From Garcia nutans (Eukaryota > Streptophyta > Magnoliopsida > Malpighiales > Euphorbiaceae), in assembly GCA_947685225.1 (NCBI GenBank), contig CANTUV010000010.1:8618001-8682000 (forward strand): a DNA stretch of 64,000 bases, written 5' to 3'. This document shows positions 1 through 11,579 of the stretch, piece by piece; positions within the stretch are counted from its first letter, which is position 1, and every line of letters begins with the position of its first letter. The notes below the pieces were generated by a model. It was given only the letters and a program-made list of their open reading frames with translations. It ran no database searches and was not told where the DNA came from. The translations under genes were made by a program, and so were the position numbers.

Positions 1-900
1 ATTTTAGAAAAGAATTTACAGAAATCAAGATGATGATTAATTTTTGAATGATATTAATTTTCTTATAAAGCGAAAACAAATAATGATAGTTTAATTTTTT
101 ATCTATGTGACATGATTAGACTGTGCTGAATAAATAATTCATATGTACTTTTATTATAATTCTGCAATATCGTATTTTGATAACGGATGTTTATATAAAT
201 TTAATAATATTATAAATTTATCTTTGGGCGGGCTAATTGCTCTGCACATATATATTGAAATTATTTTTCTTTTTGAACTTGCGAGGTAAGCTATTATGCG
301 TCTTTAAATTGAAGTTTAATAAGTAAGAATTATATTTGAGTGTTTACAAAAAAATATTTAAGTTGAACTATTTCTAATTTTTTTGAGAACTTATAAATAT
401 ATAAAATTTATATTTGAGATTCTAAAAATTAATTATTCATCTGATTATTGATTATATTTATTATTAAACTTTATTTGTTCTTTATTGTTATATATTTACA
501 TATTCACTTAGTAGTTGAACTTACTCCTTTATTATTAACATTTTAAGATACTTTTAAAGATTAACTTGATAAATTTCAGTAGAATATAGACTCTTAATTT
601 TAAAATTATTCTGAATATAGAAGAGGTTTAACGAACAAACTAATATTTTTAATTTGTTATTATTTTAAAAATTATTAAATTTTTGTATATTATCTTTAAT
701 AATATAAATGGTGAAATAAATATTATAAATAATAATTATATTTTTATAAAAGATATAAAATAAATAAGTTATAATTTGAGATTTATAACAAGTTAAATTT
801 ACCGTAATTTTACAGAGTTGGATGTGACAATAATTTTTTTTTTATTTTCCTTGCTATTTTTGTCAAAATCCTAATTCTAAATAATGCCCATGAAAAGGGG
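1..900. other. AT-rich spacer upstream of RPL19
   Basis: Very AT-rich, with many poly-A and poly-T runs and no open frame of note on either strand. I see no gene, RNA or clear repeat here. Confidence 0.6.
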
Positions 901-930
901 AGTTCTGAAGACCATTTTCAGATTCAATTC

Positions 931-1020
931 GGCCCATCAGCAATATTCATAAACCCAAAACAGAACCACAGTCTCGGAAACCCTAGGGCTGTACAGAAGA
1001 AATCTTGTGGTATATATAAT
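931..1020 (+). promoter_or_regulatory. RPL19 promoter: site II, telo-box, TATA-like tract
   Basis: GGCCCA at 931-936 matches the site II core (TGGGCY on the other strand). AAACCCTA at 978-985 is a telo-box. TATATATAAT at 1011-1020 could be a TATA element. The start codon is at 1093. Site II plus telo-box is the usual promoter pair of plant ribosomal protein genes, which fits the gene just downstream. The transcription start is not determined. Confidence 0.7.
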
Positions 1021-1092
1021 CGCTTAACATTGGCTTCTTATCTCTCTGCGATAGCAGCTACAAACAGAGAGAGAGAGACAGTTGAGAGAGAA

Positions 1093-2886
1093 ATGGTCTC
1101 CCTGAAGCTACAGAAGAGGCTCGCCGCGAGCGTGCTCAAATGCGGGAAAGGGAAAGTGTGGCTCGATCCCAATGAAGTCAACGAAATCTCCATGGCTAAC
1201 TCCCGTACGTCTATCCTTTCTCTCTTTTTTAACATTTTGATTCACATCATTTCTGTGTGATTCCTTTCATATTAGCTTATTAAATTTTGATTAATGCTTT
1301 GCCCAAGAGAATTTAGCTTGTTATGATTAATACTCTTGTTTAGTTAAGAGAGCTTCTTCTACGATGAATATATTGCAAATAATCTAATTTGGAAAATTTT
1401 CAGTTTTTATTCACTCAGTAGAAGATGCACTTTGATTTTCTTCAATCCTTTAAATTACAAATTCAATATCCAATAATTTCTAATATAGTCAACCCATATT
1501 AGTATGGATAGATATGTGACATATGTCTTTATATGAATCTAGCGACACAGTGTCTAGCTTGGATTAGTTTCTTTTTATTCTGTCATTCATGATGAAATTG
1601 TTAATATTATCTTGAATTACCCTTTATGCCTGTTTTATGTTTCAGAATCTTTTAACTTTCATTCTTTGCGACATGATTATCTTTTGTGTTTCGATATTGT
1701 GTTTACGTGCATTTTCTTCCTTGATGTTATAAATATTCTCTATTACTATTTGTGGCACTGCAATGAAAACGTCTAGAATATGCATAGATCCCTGGATGAT
1801 TTGAACTTTTGGGTGTTTATTTTTATTTTTATTTTATTTTTTGGCTCTTGAATTTACTTTGCTGAATGTAGGCCAAAACATAAGGAAGTTGGTTAAGGAT
1901 GGTTTCATCATCAGAAAGCCAACAAAGATCCACTCCCGATCACGTGCGCGCCGAATGAAGGATGCCAAGCGTAAAGGACGCCACTCTGGATATGGTATAC
2001 TTTGCTCAACCTGTTATATAAACTGTTGGGATCTTGTTTAGGTTTAAATTTATGTGAGGTGTAGATTTATTGGGTGATTGCATTTTGTTAATGTTATGGG
2101 TAGAAATCTTCAGTTATTCAGTTGTAGGCTACAGAGCATCGTTGGTTATTCTGAACTTCGAGGTCTTTGACATTGATTGAAGTTGAATTTTATATATTTT
2201 AAGTTTCTGGTGAAAAGGCTGAGTTTTGTTTTTGATCTTTAGACCAGTTAAACTTTTCATATATTGTTTTCATGTGGACAAGTTTCGGTTAACTGTGCTG
2301 CACATGATGATTCTAGGTAAGCGCAAGGGTACAAGGGAAGCTAGGCTGCCAACAAAAATCCTCTGGATGAGGAGGATGCGTGTCCTTAGGCGTTTGCTCC
2401 GTAAGTACAGAGAATCAAAGAAGATTGACAAGCATATGTACCATGACATGTACATGAAAGTAAAGGGTAATGTCTATAAGAATAAACGTGTTCTTATGGA
2501 AAGCATCCACAAGTCGAAGGCTGAGAAAGCAAGAGAGAAGACTCTTTCTGACCAGTTTGAGGCCAAGAGAGCAAAGAACAAGGCAAGCAGGGAGAGAAAA
2601 TTTGCAAGGAGGGAAGAACGTTTGGCCCAGGTATAGCTTTTGTTTTGAGCAACTCTGATTCTGTTGGTCTTCATATTGCTGTATTATGCATGGGATTCTC
2701 ATTCTTGTGATGATGAAAATTCTGCACAGGGGCCCGGAAGTGACAAACATGCAGCTGCTCAACCAACTGAGTAAGCATATTTTGTATAAAATTTTGTTAT
2801 TAAAACCAAACAATTCTTGTCTAATTTGAGCTGAATTTTTTTCCTTCTATTTTGTTTGCAGGGGATCTAAGAAATCCAAGAAGTGA
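1093..2886 (+). CDS. RPL19: 60S ribosomal protein L19 (eL19)
   Basis: Structural protein of the large subunit of cytosolic ribosomes. Five exons join in frame: 1093-1204, 1872-1994, 2317-2630, 2730-2770 and 2862-2886, all with GT-AG introns. They give 615 nt, or 204 residues plus TGA. The N-terminus MVSLKLQKRLAASVLK and the segments VWLDPNEVNEI, RSRARRMKDAKRKGRHSGYG and RLPTKILWMRRMRVLRRLL are typical eL19. The basic C-terminal tail ends GSKKSKK. Plant family members are about 208-214 residues, so the length is normal. The ATG at 1093 is the first in this frame and gives the conserved N-terminus. No lesions seen. The promoter carries ribosomal-protein motifs. Confidence 0.97.
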
Positions 2887-3938
2887 TTCAAATTAATAGC
2901 TTTAAACATCTTGTTATTTTGGCAGAGTAGTTTTTTTCACCTGGTGTGGTTTTTTGTTGGATTGGACCATGTTACTTTGTCTTAGGTGGAAGAAGTTTGA
3001 AAAATTGGTACCATGTAGCTTCAATTTTCTATTATTTGTTTTTTTATTGCTCCTTTTCTGTACTTTTTTTTTAGTTTTATTTATTTTATTCTTGACCTGT
3101 TGAGATGACTGAGGTCTGAGGGAGCGAGGATTGCGGTGGCTGTTTATTAAAATTTCTACCTCTTCTGTGCGTGCGTTTTAATTTTAATTTAGAGTCTCAG
3201 TCGCGGCCAAACTTTTTCTTGCAAAAAAGAAATGCTAATATCACTGTCGGTAATTTTGCTCTGTGAAAAAGAGGTGGCTACTATACTACTAGTTTTTGGA
3301 TTGATCATTTTTTAATGGCTGCCCCTGTTATGCATGATGAAAAATTATGACATTTGCCTGCGAATAGATCTGTCTACTGCATCTATACGTTCCGTATAAC
3401 TGTTGGTTATGCTCTCTTTTCGGTCAGGAGGAAAGTGAAATAATCAACCGTGATATATAACCGGATGGGATGCTGCAGTGATTAGCTTTTTGATGCTCAT
3501 TTCGTTTAAAATTTCCAATGTGAGAAAAAATAATGTCTCAATTTTTATAATTAACTGAACAGATTTTTTTTTGACTCACGGGTGTACGAGGATTTGTTTA
3601 ATTGTCCCTTAGCAGTCAATTGCCAATGACGAATAATCTCAGTGTATGGGGATTTGATGGTCTAGTCTTGCTTGATGAGTTGGTGTGATGTGAGCTTTAG
3701 GCGATTAATACGTACTCTGGCAAGGATCTTGATATAACGATCTATGATGAGTAAAAATGGACGGGCAAGTATTTGTTTGGGCCGTCTCTACAGCTTGATT
3801 CAAAGCAGACTCTGTAGTACCATCCCAGTGAGAGAACTCTCGTTATTTTTTTAACAAAACGGAAACATCAAAAATTACTTGTATGCTATAAATGAGTGAA
3901 AGCCCCATTGAAAACATAAGCTATGATTTTATCAGGGC
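2887..3938. other. RPL19 3' UTR and spacer
   Basis: T-rich sequence just after the stop is probably the 3' UTR; the poly(A) site is not evident. The remainder, to the LINE-like insertion, has no recognisable gene. Confidence 0.5.
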
Positions 3939-4907
3939 AAGTGCGAGTTTTTTTTTTTTGAGCAACTGAAGAAGTTTTCATTAAATACTGAAGTAACAAT
4001 ACAGTAGAAATGAAACGAAAAAACACCGAACATGAAAACACAGAAAAATCAAATACAAGACAGAAAAATAGAATAAAGAAAAGGAACCCAGCAACTAGCA
4101 CAACATGAACCAAACCACCTGCACAAAAAAAGCATACACCAATCTTCAAAATTCCCCTTAAAGAAAAGCAAACAAAACTCATCTCTGAAGAGCCCTCCAT
4201 AAAACAGCCATAAAGCACAATCGACAGGCTAGAAACTGAGAAGAAAAGCAGAGCCAATCATGTTTATTCTCCAGAAAAGGAAGACCATCAGAGATGAGAA
4301 CTAAAGCACCGCTTCTATCCCATGCATCCTCGATTCTTGAAGCTCTTGAGGGAAATAAAGGACCTAAGGTCCTATACTAGGGCTGAAGAGGGAGATAATA
4401 CCCTCTATGGAAAGAGCCACTGTCGACTAAAGATTTGGCTGAAGCTCCTAATGTGGTTTCGTCTTCAAACTCTAAAACAGAAAATGGACGAAACTCTAAA
4501 ACAGAAAAGGCGAAGGAATAAAGACTGAATGTCATCTTCCAACGGGACTTTGAAGAACACAAAGCTGGTACAAAGATAGATCTAGACCAAAAAATGAGAA
4601 CTTGAAACTCTTAAAACCAGATCTAGGAGAACACCAATAAAATGTTCCAGAAAGCCTAAACTAACATGAACCAAGGGTGTTTTCAACAAAAATAAAAAAT
4701 AAAAACACAAACAAAGAAAAAAGCAAAAAAGCAAAAAAAGAAAACTGAAAGAAAAAAAAGAAATAGACAGATTTAGGGCTACCTGCTGGCAAAAGATCAG
4801 GGCTTGGAACCCCAACAAAAGCGGTGGAACTCCTATCACAGAGGGCTATTCTTCACAGAGGAAGAAGAATAATGATTATCGAAGAGGGCTATTCTTTTAA
4901 GTGCAAG
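3939..4907 (-). mobile_element. Probable 5'-truncated LINE-like retroelement
   Basis: Read on the minus strand, the segment ends in an A-run (poly-T at 3948-3959 on the plus strand), preceded by a 3' end resembling plant LINE tails. AAGTGCGAG at 3939-3947 and AAGTGCAAG at 4899-4907 form an 8/9 target-site duplication, each followed by a T-run. No intact reverse transcriptase or endonuclease frame is present, only T-rich short frames, as expected for a 5'-truncated copy. The phrase AGAGGGCTATTCTT occurs twice near the right end (about 4840 and 4883). The class is inferred from the tail and duplication only. Confidence 0.55.
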
Positions 4908-4919
4908 TTTTTTTTGGTA

Positions 4920-5200
4920 CATTATATGTCTCTGCATGTGTCAATTCATCATTCAAGAAAAGTACCGCATAAACCCTGCGGCAAATCATAATGATAATTT
5001 TTGAGTCCAGAAACTCGTATTATCTTACTAAATCATTGTAAAGTGCAACTGCTAATCCATCTGTAGAATATATTTTACTTAAATCACAGTATATGATAGA
5101 AAATATGTGCAAGCTTCGAATTCATCAGCTTAGCCCCAGACAGCGGTATAGAGAAATAGTCATGTTCAGAAGCTGGGTATCATTCTGCTTGTATCGGCAT
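4920..5200 (-). other. Downstream flank / former 3' UTR of the receptor pseudogene
   Basis: Follows the pseudogene stop (TAG at 5201-5203, minus strand). No other frame or motif recognised. Confidence 0.4.
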
Positions 5201-6856
5201 CTAAAAACTTCTTTGGTAACGCAGATTGGCAAAGGCTACCCCATCCCCATCTCTGAATAATGGTTTATGTCCAGAGAAATCTGCACTTCCATGGTTTGCT
5301 CGACCCCTGGGCGCAGCTTGGTGCATTGAAGAATCAACTGCATTATTGCAAAGCCCAAGTTTGACAATGAAGGTAGTGCTGGTACCTTTATCGAGGCCTT
5401 CACTTTCAATCCATATATGGCCTTCCATTAGACTCACAAACCTAATTTAATAAATTGGAACAGCGTTAGAAGTAAAAAAGATGTACACACTAACTTCCAA
5501 AAAAATTGCATGATTTGGTGGTCTAAATGTTGTCCATGCGACGTGTTTGAAACATTATATTTTAGCTCTACCGTTTACAGATGGCAAGTCCAAGTCCTGC
5601 ACGGCCATTATTTCGTCTATGTCCACTTCTAGGCTGAGTGAATTTAGTAAAGAGGAGTGGGATATCTTGTGGGTGAACACCACAGCCAGAGTCCTTTACC
5701 TGCAACAACCAAAATGATAAGGTGAAAAACAAACCAGATAAAAGTCCAAAAAACCGCAGGAACTGAAAACCAATGCAGGCACAACATATTGGAGCATAAC
5801 CATAAACATACATAATGATGTCAATGTTAAATAAGTTTTGCGGTCTCAGAAACTGCCCCATAACTACCAAACAGCAACTGCAATATACGAAAAGGTAACT
5901 TTTCATCATGTTTGGATTAATTGAATATGAAATTCAGTGCATTTTCAGATAAATTTCATTAATGGAATTCATTTATAAATGAATTCACATATTTGGTATG
6001 CCATGTGAGGTATGGAATTCAATTTACAAATTCTATAAACATTTACGTAGTCAAATTTGTAGCATTACTAGTCAAGGATTCATTTGCAAACTGGTAAATT
6101 CTATTGATTGGTAGGATTTGGTTCCAGTATAATCAATTGCATAAAGTTAATAATATAAAATTGCCAAATTGAAAATGTAAAAAATTCAAATATACCAAAC
6201 AAGCCGAAATTCTAAGATTATATAAGATGAAAACAAAAATTTAATAACACAAGCAAAACTCTAATGCTTTTATCAACCTGTACTCGTAGGTAGAAGTGGC
6301 CATCATTTGACATTGGGTGAAATTCCGGAGATTGTCAGTCTCTTAAAGAATCTGGTTTAGCAACAGTAGCTATAATAGAAACATAGCCCTCCTTTGTGAA
6401 CTTGAGAGCATTACCTACTACATTTAAAATAATTTGCATAAGACGTTTCTCATCAGCAACGGCACACACTGGCAAATCAGGGGCCATGATCATAGTCATA
6501 GACAACTTCTTCAAGGACGCAATGGGCTTTATCAAATTAATGACCTACATTTCCATGCCAGAAAGATCAATAACCACACAGCTATATGAAGAGTGGTACA
6601 ATGGGACAAGATTATATAAAGTTCTATTAGTAAATATTGCATGAAGAAATCAAGGACTTTTTCAAGGACTTTTACCTCTCTGAAAACTTCATGAAGATTG
6701 AACATTCTGATTTCTAGTTCCAGGCTGCCATCTTCAAGCCTAGAAAGATCTAAGACATCATTAGTAAGTGTTGCCAGAGGGTTACTACTCTTTAATACTG
6801 TCTCAATCATTGCTCTTTGTTCTGAAGTTAGCTCCGTCTCCGAAACAAGTGAGAAC

Positions 6857-7691
6857 CAGAGGCGGAGATAAAGGGGGTCCCATGGGGCCCTGTTCCCCCC
6901 TCAGTTAAAAATAAAAAATTTTTAGGTATATTTGAGAATGAATATTACATTGGTTGAGATGGAACAGCTTGGCCTTACTATGTGAGAGCACGCAATTTCG
7001 ATCCACGCTCCCAACATTTTTCATCCTTTTTTTTCCAATCTTTAAAACTGGGCCTTTTAATCAAGCCCATTACAAACAAACAAGATTTGTGTATGGCTTG
7101 TCTTGATCCTAAAGATTCATTTTGTGCATTTGATGTGAGCAAATTAGTTGAACTTGCAAAGTTTTATCCCTCTGACTTTTCGCCAGTTGATTTAATTGAA
7201 CTCCAATCTCAACTTCAGAACTTCATTGTTGATGTGCGTTTGGATAAGAAATTTTCTGAATTGAAAGGAATTGGAGATCTCGCCAAAACTATGGTTGCTA
7301 TAAAAAAGCATAAAGTTTTTCCTTTAGTGTATCTGTTAATCAAATTGGCATTGCTTTTACCAGTTGCTACAGCTATAGTGGAAAAAGCTTTCTCCGCAAT
7401 GAAAATTATTAAGAGTTCACTTCGTAATAGCATGGGAGATGAGCTGCTAAATGATTGTTTAGTTACCTATATTGAAAGAGATGTATTTGCAAGTATTGAC
7501 AATGAAACAATTATGAATAGATTTCAATCAATGAAAAATAGGCGAGGAATATTGTAATTTAATGTTTTAAATTTTCTTTGTATCCAACATTTTTCTTGTT
7601 TTATTTATTTTATTATAAATGTTATTTTTGTGAATTATAAATTTTAAGTTGAATTGGACCCCCCTTATCTAAAATCCTGGCTACGCCACTG
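6857..7691 (+). mobile_element. hAT (Tip100-like) non-autonomous element, copy A
   Basis: 835 bp with terminal inverted repeats CAGAGGCGGAG and, at the far end, CTACGCCACTG (inverse CAGTGGCGTAG). Inserted in the kinase (H-box) exon of the receptor pseudogene. The left flank GTGAGAAC (6849-6856) reappears at the right as GAGAAC fused to the terminus, so the 8-bp duplication has lost about 3 nt. The interior keeps one frame (6982-7557) whose last ~150 residues are the C-terminal hAT dimerisation region of TTF-type transposases: LDPKDSF, KFYPSDF, ELKGIGDLAKTMV, VEKAFSAMKIIKSSLRN. The catalytic part is missing, so the element can only move in trans. Confidence 0.92.
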
Positions 7692-7692
7692 A

Positions 7693-8271
7693 GAACAATG
7701 CAATGATTGCACGCATTGGCATCCTCATTTCATGGTTCATGACTGCAAGGAATCATTACGAGCACGAATTGCCATTTCCGCCTCCTGACGAGCTGATTTC
7801 AAAGCAACATTCTGCTCCATGAGTTGATCATGCGCACACAGACTCTTCCAGAATAGCAGCATGTGAAAGAGCAACTGCAACCTATTGGAAAAACCAAAAG
7901 GATTTCAGAATTGAAGACCATGTTCTAAGTACAGTTCTCCAAGTTTTTAGTAAAGCCTATACACTTGAGAATGTTTACAAGTATCACGTGTAAAAGAAAA
8001 AACAATGAAACATATACACTAGGCAAAACATGAATATTGGAAGTTATTATTGACATCATTCTCATTTTCACCCCTCTCTAAACATAATATTATAGCATTG
8101 CAGGCAGCAAAACAAATGAAATTAGATCTCTAGATTAGAAAAAAGGAGATAAGGTAAAAACACAAAAGGCTTTATCACATTTGTAATGGAAAGAGGATCA
8201 TAAGACAAAAGTCTATCATATCACATTCCTAGTGGCAGCACTGAAATTTTGGGGAAAAAATCATAAAAGTC
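7693..8271 (-). other. Receptor pseudogene: part of kinase exon and decayed intron
   Basis: 7693-7881 encodes the coiled linker and H-box region (VAVALSHAAILEE, MEQNVALKSARQEAEMAIRARND), broken by two small deletions. The acceptor at 7882-7883 is a normal AG. 7884-8271 is the intron, whose donor GT has become GA. Confidence 0.75.
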
Positions 8272-8709
8272 CTGGTCTGCAACAACTTCAACGAGTTCCA
8301 ACTCATTGTCATGCCACTTTCTAGCACCGTCTGCAGGGAGAATAAGAACCATGACTGCATAGCTTCTGGCAGAGAGATCAGGCCAAGCATTTATTTGGAA
8401 ATTTGAAAGATGTAGAAAGGGAACACGAACAGCAACAACCTCTGGTTGTGGGTATCTACCCACAAGAGGTCTGATCCTAGCCAATGGACAGGCATATGGT
8501 ATATGCATTGATCGGGCACTGTTGGAGACTTCATTCACTATCGGAAGATTTATAGGCACAGTGGTTCCAACTTGTACTCGGTAATTTAGGGTATGAGAAA
8601 GTTGTAGAGTCAAATCAGACCGTGATGGCATCCATAATGCACATTCCTCCAGGCGTAAGGTTTTATCCAACTCAACAGGAGTAGTATTCAATATAGTATG
8701 CCTGTCAAG

Positions 8710-9544
8710 CAGAGGCGGAGATAAAGGGGGTCCCATGGGGCCCTGTTCCCCCCTCAGTTAAAAATAAAAAATTTTTAGGTATATTTGAGAATGAATATTA
8801 CATTGGTTGAGATGGAACAGCTTGGCCTTACTATGTGAGAGCACGCAATTTCGATCCACGCTCCCAACATTTTTCATCTTTTTTTTTCCAATCTTTAAAA
8901 CTGGGCCTTTTAATCAAGCCCATTACAAACAAACAAGATTTGTGTATGGCTTGTCTTGATCCTAAAGATTCATTTTGTGCATTTGATGTGAGCAAATTAG
9001 TTGAACTTGCAAAGTTTTATCCCTCTGACTTTTCGCCAGTTGATTTAATTGAACTCCAATCTCAACTTCAGAACTTCATTGTTGATGTGCGTTTGGATAA
9101 GAAATTTTCTGAATTGAAAGGAATTGGAGATCTCGCCAAAACTATGGTTGCTATAAAAAAGCATAAAGTTTTTCCTTTAGTGTATCTGTTAATCAAATTG
9201 GCATTGCTTTTACCAGTTGCTACAGCTACAGTGGAAAAAGCTTTCTCCGCAATGAAAATTATTAAGAGTTCACTTCGTAATAGCATGGGAGATGAGCTGC
9301 TAAATGATTGTTTAGTTACCTATATTGAAAGAGATGTATTTGCAAGTATTGACAATGAAACAATTATGAATAGATTTCAATCAATGAAAAATAGGCGAGG
9401 AATATTGTAATTTAATGTTTTAAATTTTCTTTGTATCCAACATTTTTCTTGTTTTATTTATTTTATTATAAATGTTATTTTTGTGAATTATAAATTTTAA
9501 GTTGAATTGGACCCCCCTTATCTAAAATCCTGGCTACGCCACTG
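8710..9544 (+). mobile_element. hAT (Tip100-like) non-autonomous element, copy B
   Basis: 835 bp, same ends and interior as copy A. It is flanked by a perfect 8-bp target duplication CTGTCAAG (8702-8709 and 9545-9552), the hAT hallmark. It splits the receptor exon between the segment ending HEIRSTLD and the GAF domain. The frame 8835-9410 is the same C-terminal hAT dimerisation fragment. By eye only two substitutions separate A and B: one in a pyrimidine run near 8879, and one changing VATAIVEKAF to VATATVEKAF. Neither copy can encode a full transposase. Confidence 0.94.
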
Positions 9545-10018
9545 CTGTCAAGTGTGCTTCTGATTTCATGAGTCAGCATCCTTACAGGCCTGCCAGTTTC
9601 TTCCTGTGTAAGAATAAGTCCCATCTCCCTGTCAAGTTCTTCAGCCTTGTTCTTCAGAAACAATTCCCGAGTTCTAACGCTCAACAAATCAGGAATAATG
9701 TGAACAAGCATCAAAGCAGTTGCACATGATACAATGGCACAAGAAGTTTTCGCAATAGTCATCGTCACGGCCACGGCTTTAGAATGCATAGCCAAGGTCC
9801 ACAAATTTATAAAGTGGGTTGCCCCACAGAACAATAAAAGCACCAAATTACATGAGCACCCATCTGTATGGGAAGAATGCAGATTTTTGCACAAAATATA
9901 TGAGCTCAATGGATATAGAGAAGTATGCGAAGGCAATTAAGACATCTGATATATACTGGTATTTCACAAGGAGCTCCTCATGGTGCCATTGTGTGTCAAT
10001 GCAATTACAGGACTCCAT

Positions 10019-11293
10019 AATTCCCATAACTGCCAAAATAAATCTGAAAACATCGAAACAAAAGAAAAGGTCATGATAACATCTATTAGAAGACAAATTC
10101 ATTGCCATCAGAAAATTACTGGTTCATAGAGTAAAAATGGCCATTCTCGCCCTTTTTAATAAAAAATAGACTGTCTTGCCGCAAAACTAAAACACAAGCT
10201 GCTTTAATTATGTTATGCCATTTTCTTTCCTTTTTCTTTTTTACTGGTCAACGATAGACTCGAAATAAAACAAAAAAAAAATAAACAGAAGAGAAAGTGC
10301 TGTAAATAATAAAGTGAATAGCTGTTTTTGGTGGAATAAAAAGTACTTATTAAAATTTGAAGAATAAGAACTGTACATTAATTTCTCAAATCAGTTTCTA
10401 TTTAAAGGACTAAATCACTACTCTCATCTTCTAAAAAGACTCTGACCAATACTCCACTAATAAACTGAATATTATTTAAATAAAATAAAAAACTAATAAA
10501 CTAAGCTGATTTTGTGAGCTAACCACAATCCCATATAAATAGCTCAGTTACAATTTGACTTGATAAATGGAATAAACAAATAAACAACTAATAAACAAAA
10601 AAAAACACAGTCATGGATAAAACGTGCAGAAAGTTGCACTAATTTGTGACACGAAAAAGACTCTTTCTTGCTTGCTGATATCATTACTTGTGATACGCCT
10701 TATTCATTTATGTCTGGACGAGAAACTAAAATACTGGCTGTTTCATCAATTCCAGCAACGAATCCGATTGTCTAGAATGCAAATAAATTTCAATCATCTC
10801 CATTTGGATAGTTAGTTATTTGAAATAACCGCAGATGCAGATTTGCAACATCAAATGCTTTGACAGGGAGCCAAAAACCTCTCCTAATTGTTTGAAATTG
10901 AAAACAAAAAGCTAAAAACTTCTCTACTAATGTTCACTAGTATCAGCACAAAACCGAAATTTGATTAATGATATAAACTTGTCTAGCATCAATTTTACAA
11001 TAATCAAGCCCACAAAACAACCTAAAATATACATGATAGAACAGATTCACAATTATAAACTAATAATGCTAACAAATAAAACTTAAAACCAAAGCCAATC
11101 ATAGCCGAAACATGATTATTAAACAAAAAATCTGCAGATTTTCTTTGATAATTCAAGTTAAGTTATAAAAAAAGCCATCAATATCAATAAATGAACAAAA
11201 ATTAATACAAAAATAAAAAAAAGGAAATTCACAAAATAGAAAGATAATATTTACCAGATATAAGGAAGGAGAAGTAGATGGTCAGAGATGAGT
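10019..11293 (-). other. 5' region of receptor pseudogene (leader and leader intron)
   Basis: Just upstream of the former ATG (10016-10018) the minus strand has an AG acceptor context TTTTCAG near 10041-10047. A GGTAAAT donor context lies near 11250. This suggests an intron of about 1.2 kb in the 5' leader, as seen in other ethylene-receptor genes. The interval is AT-rich and has no separate gene. The splice sites are inferred from context only. Confidence 0.45.
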
Positions 11294-11298
11294 TGCAG
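11294..11298 (+). repeat. copia target-site duplication, left
   Basis: TGCAG at 11294-11298 is repeated at 16153-16157 immediately outside the other LTR. Confidence 0.9.
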
Positions 11299-11514
11299 TA
11301 TTGGAAAAGATATTTGTTACCCTTTATGTAATTATCTTTACCTAAATTAGCTGCTGTATAAATATAGTAATAAGCTTTATATTAGCCTATAATAAGGGAG
11401 TAGTTAGTGCTGTTAATGTATTGATTAGTGCAGACTCTGTGTATAAATTATGTACATCACGTTTGAAGAAGATATACAATTTTTCTTTTCCTATCATTTC
11501 TATCTTATTTGACA
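11299..11514 (+). repeat. copia 5' LTR
   Basis: 216 bp, starting TATTGGAAAAG and ending TTATTTGACA. It matches the 3' LTR with no difference found by eye. TATAAATATAG near 11356 could be the promoter TATA box. Confidence 0.95.
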
Positions 11515-11526
11515 TGGTATCAGAGC
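11515..11526 (+). other. Primer binding site (initiator Met tRNA type)
   Basis: TGGTATCAGAGC directly follows the 5' LTR. It is the standard plant copia primer site, complementary to the 3' end of initiator methionine tRNA. Confidence 0.92.
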
Positions 11527-11579
11527 ACCGATCTTGGTACTCTGTATAAAATTGTTCACCTTCTTCCGCTTGTATTTCA

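Larger units (their letters stand above)
5201..10018 (-). pseudogene. ERS1: ERS1-type ethylene receptor pseudogene
   Basis: Relic of an ER-membrane ethylene receptor of subfamily I without receiver domain. In order it keeps the Cys-Asn-Cys N-terminus, TM helices with CGATHFINLW (Cys and His of the copper site), a GAF domain (about 8273-8700), H box NHEMRMPMRAII, N box NVVGNALKF, G1 DSGCGV and a G2 box with Arg in GRAGLGLAICKR. The tail ends NLRYQRSF. Recognisable pieces: 8272-10018 (interrupted), 6676-7881 (interrupted), about 6280-6550, 5572-5699 and 5201-5441. Lesions: TAA at 9848-9850 where the family has Gln; 2-nt loss near 9823-9832; hAT copy at 8710-9544; GAF-exon donor reads GA at 8270-8271; 2-nt loss near 7830-7835; 1-nt loss near 7745-7753; hAT copy at 6857-7691; Trp to TGA at 6335-6337. 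No full receptor can be made. Confidence 0.93.

Noticed and set aside
4322..4839. Short frames in the LINE-like region
   Set aside because: Compositional by-products of A/T runs, with no reverse transcriptase or endonuclease motifs.
6982..7557. 191-residue frame as an independent gene
   Set aside because: It lies wholly inside hAT copy A and is only the C-terminal fragment of a transposase; the same applies to 8835-9410 in copy B.
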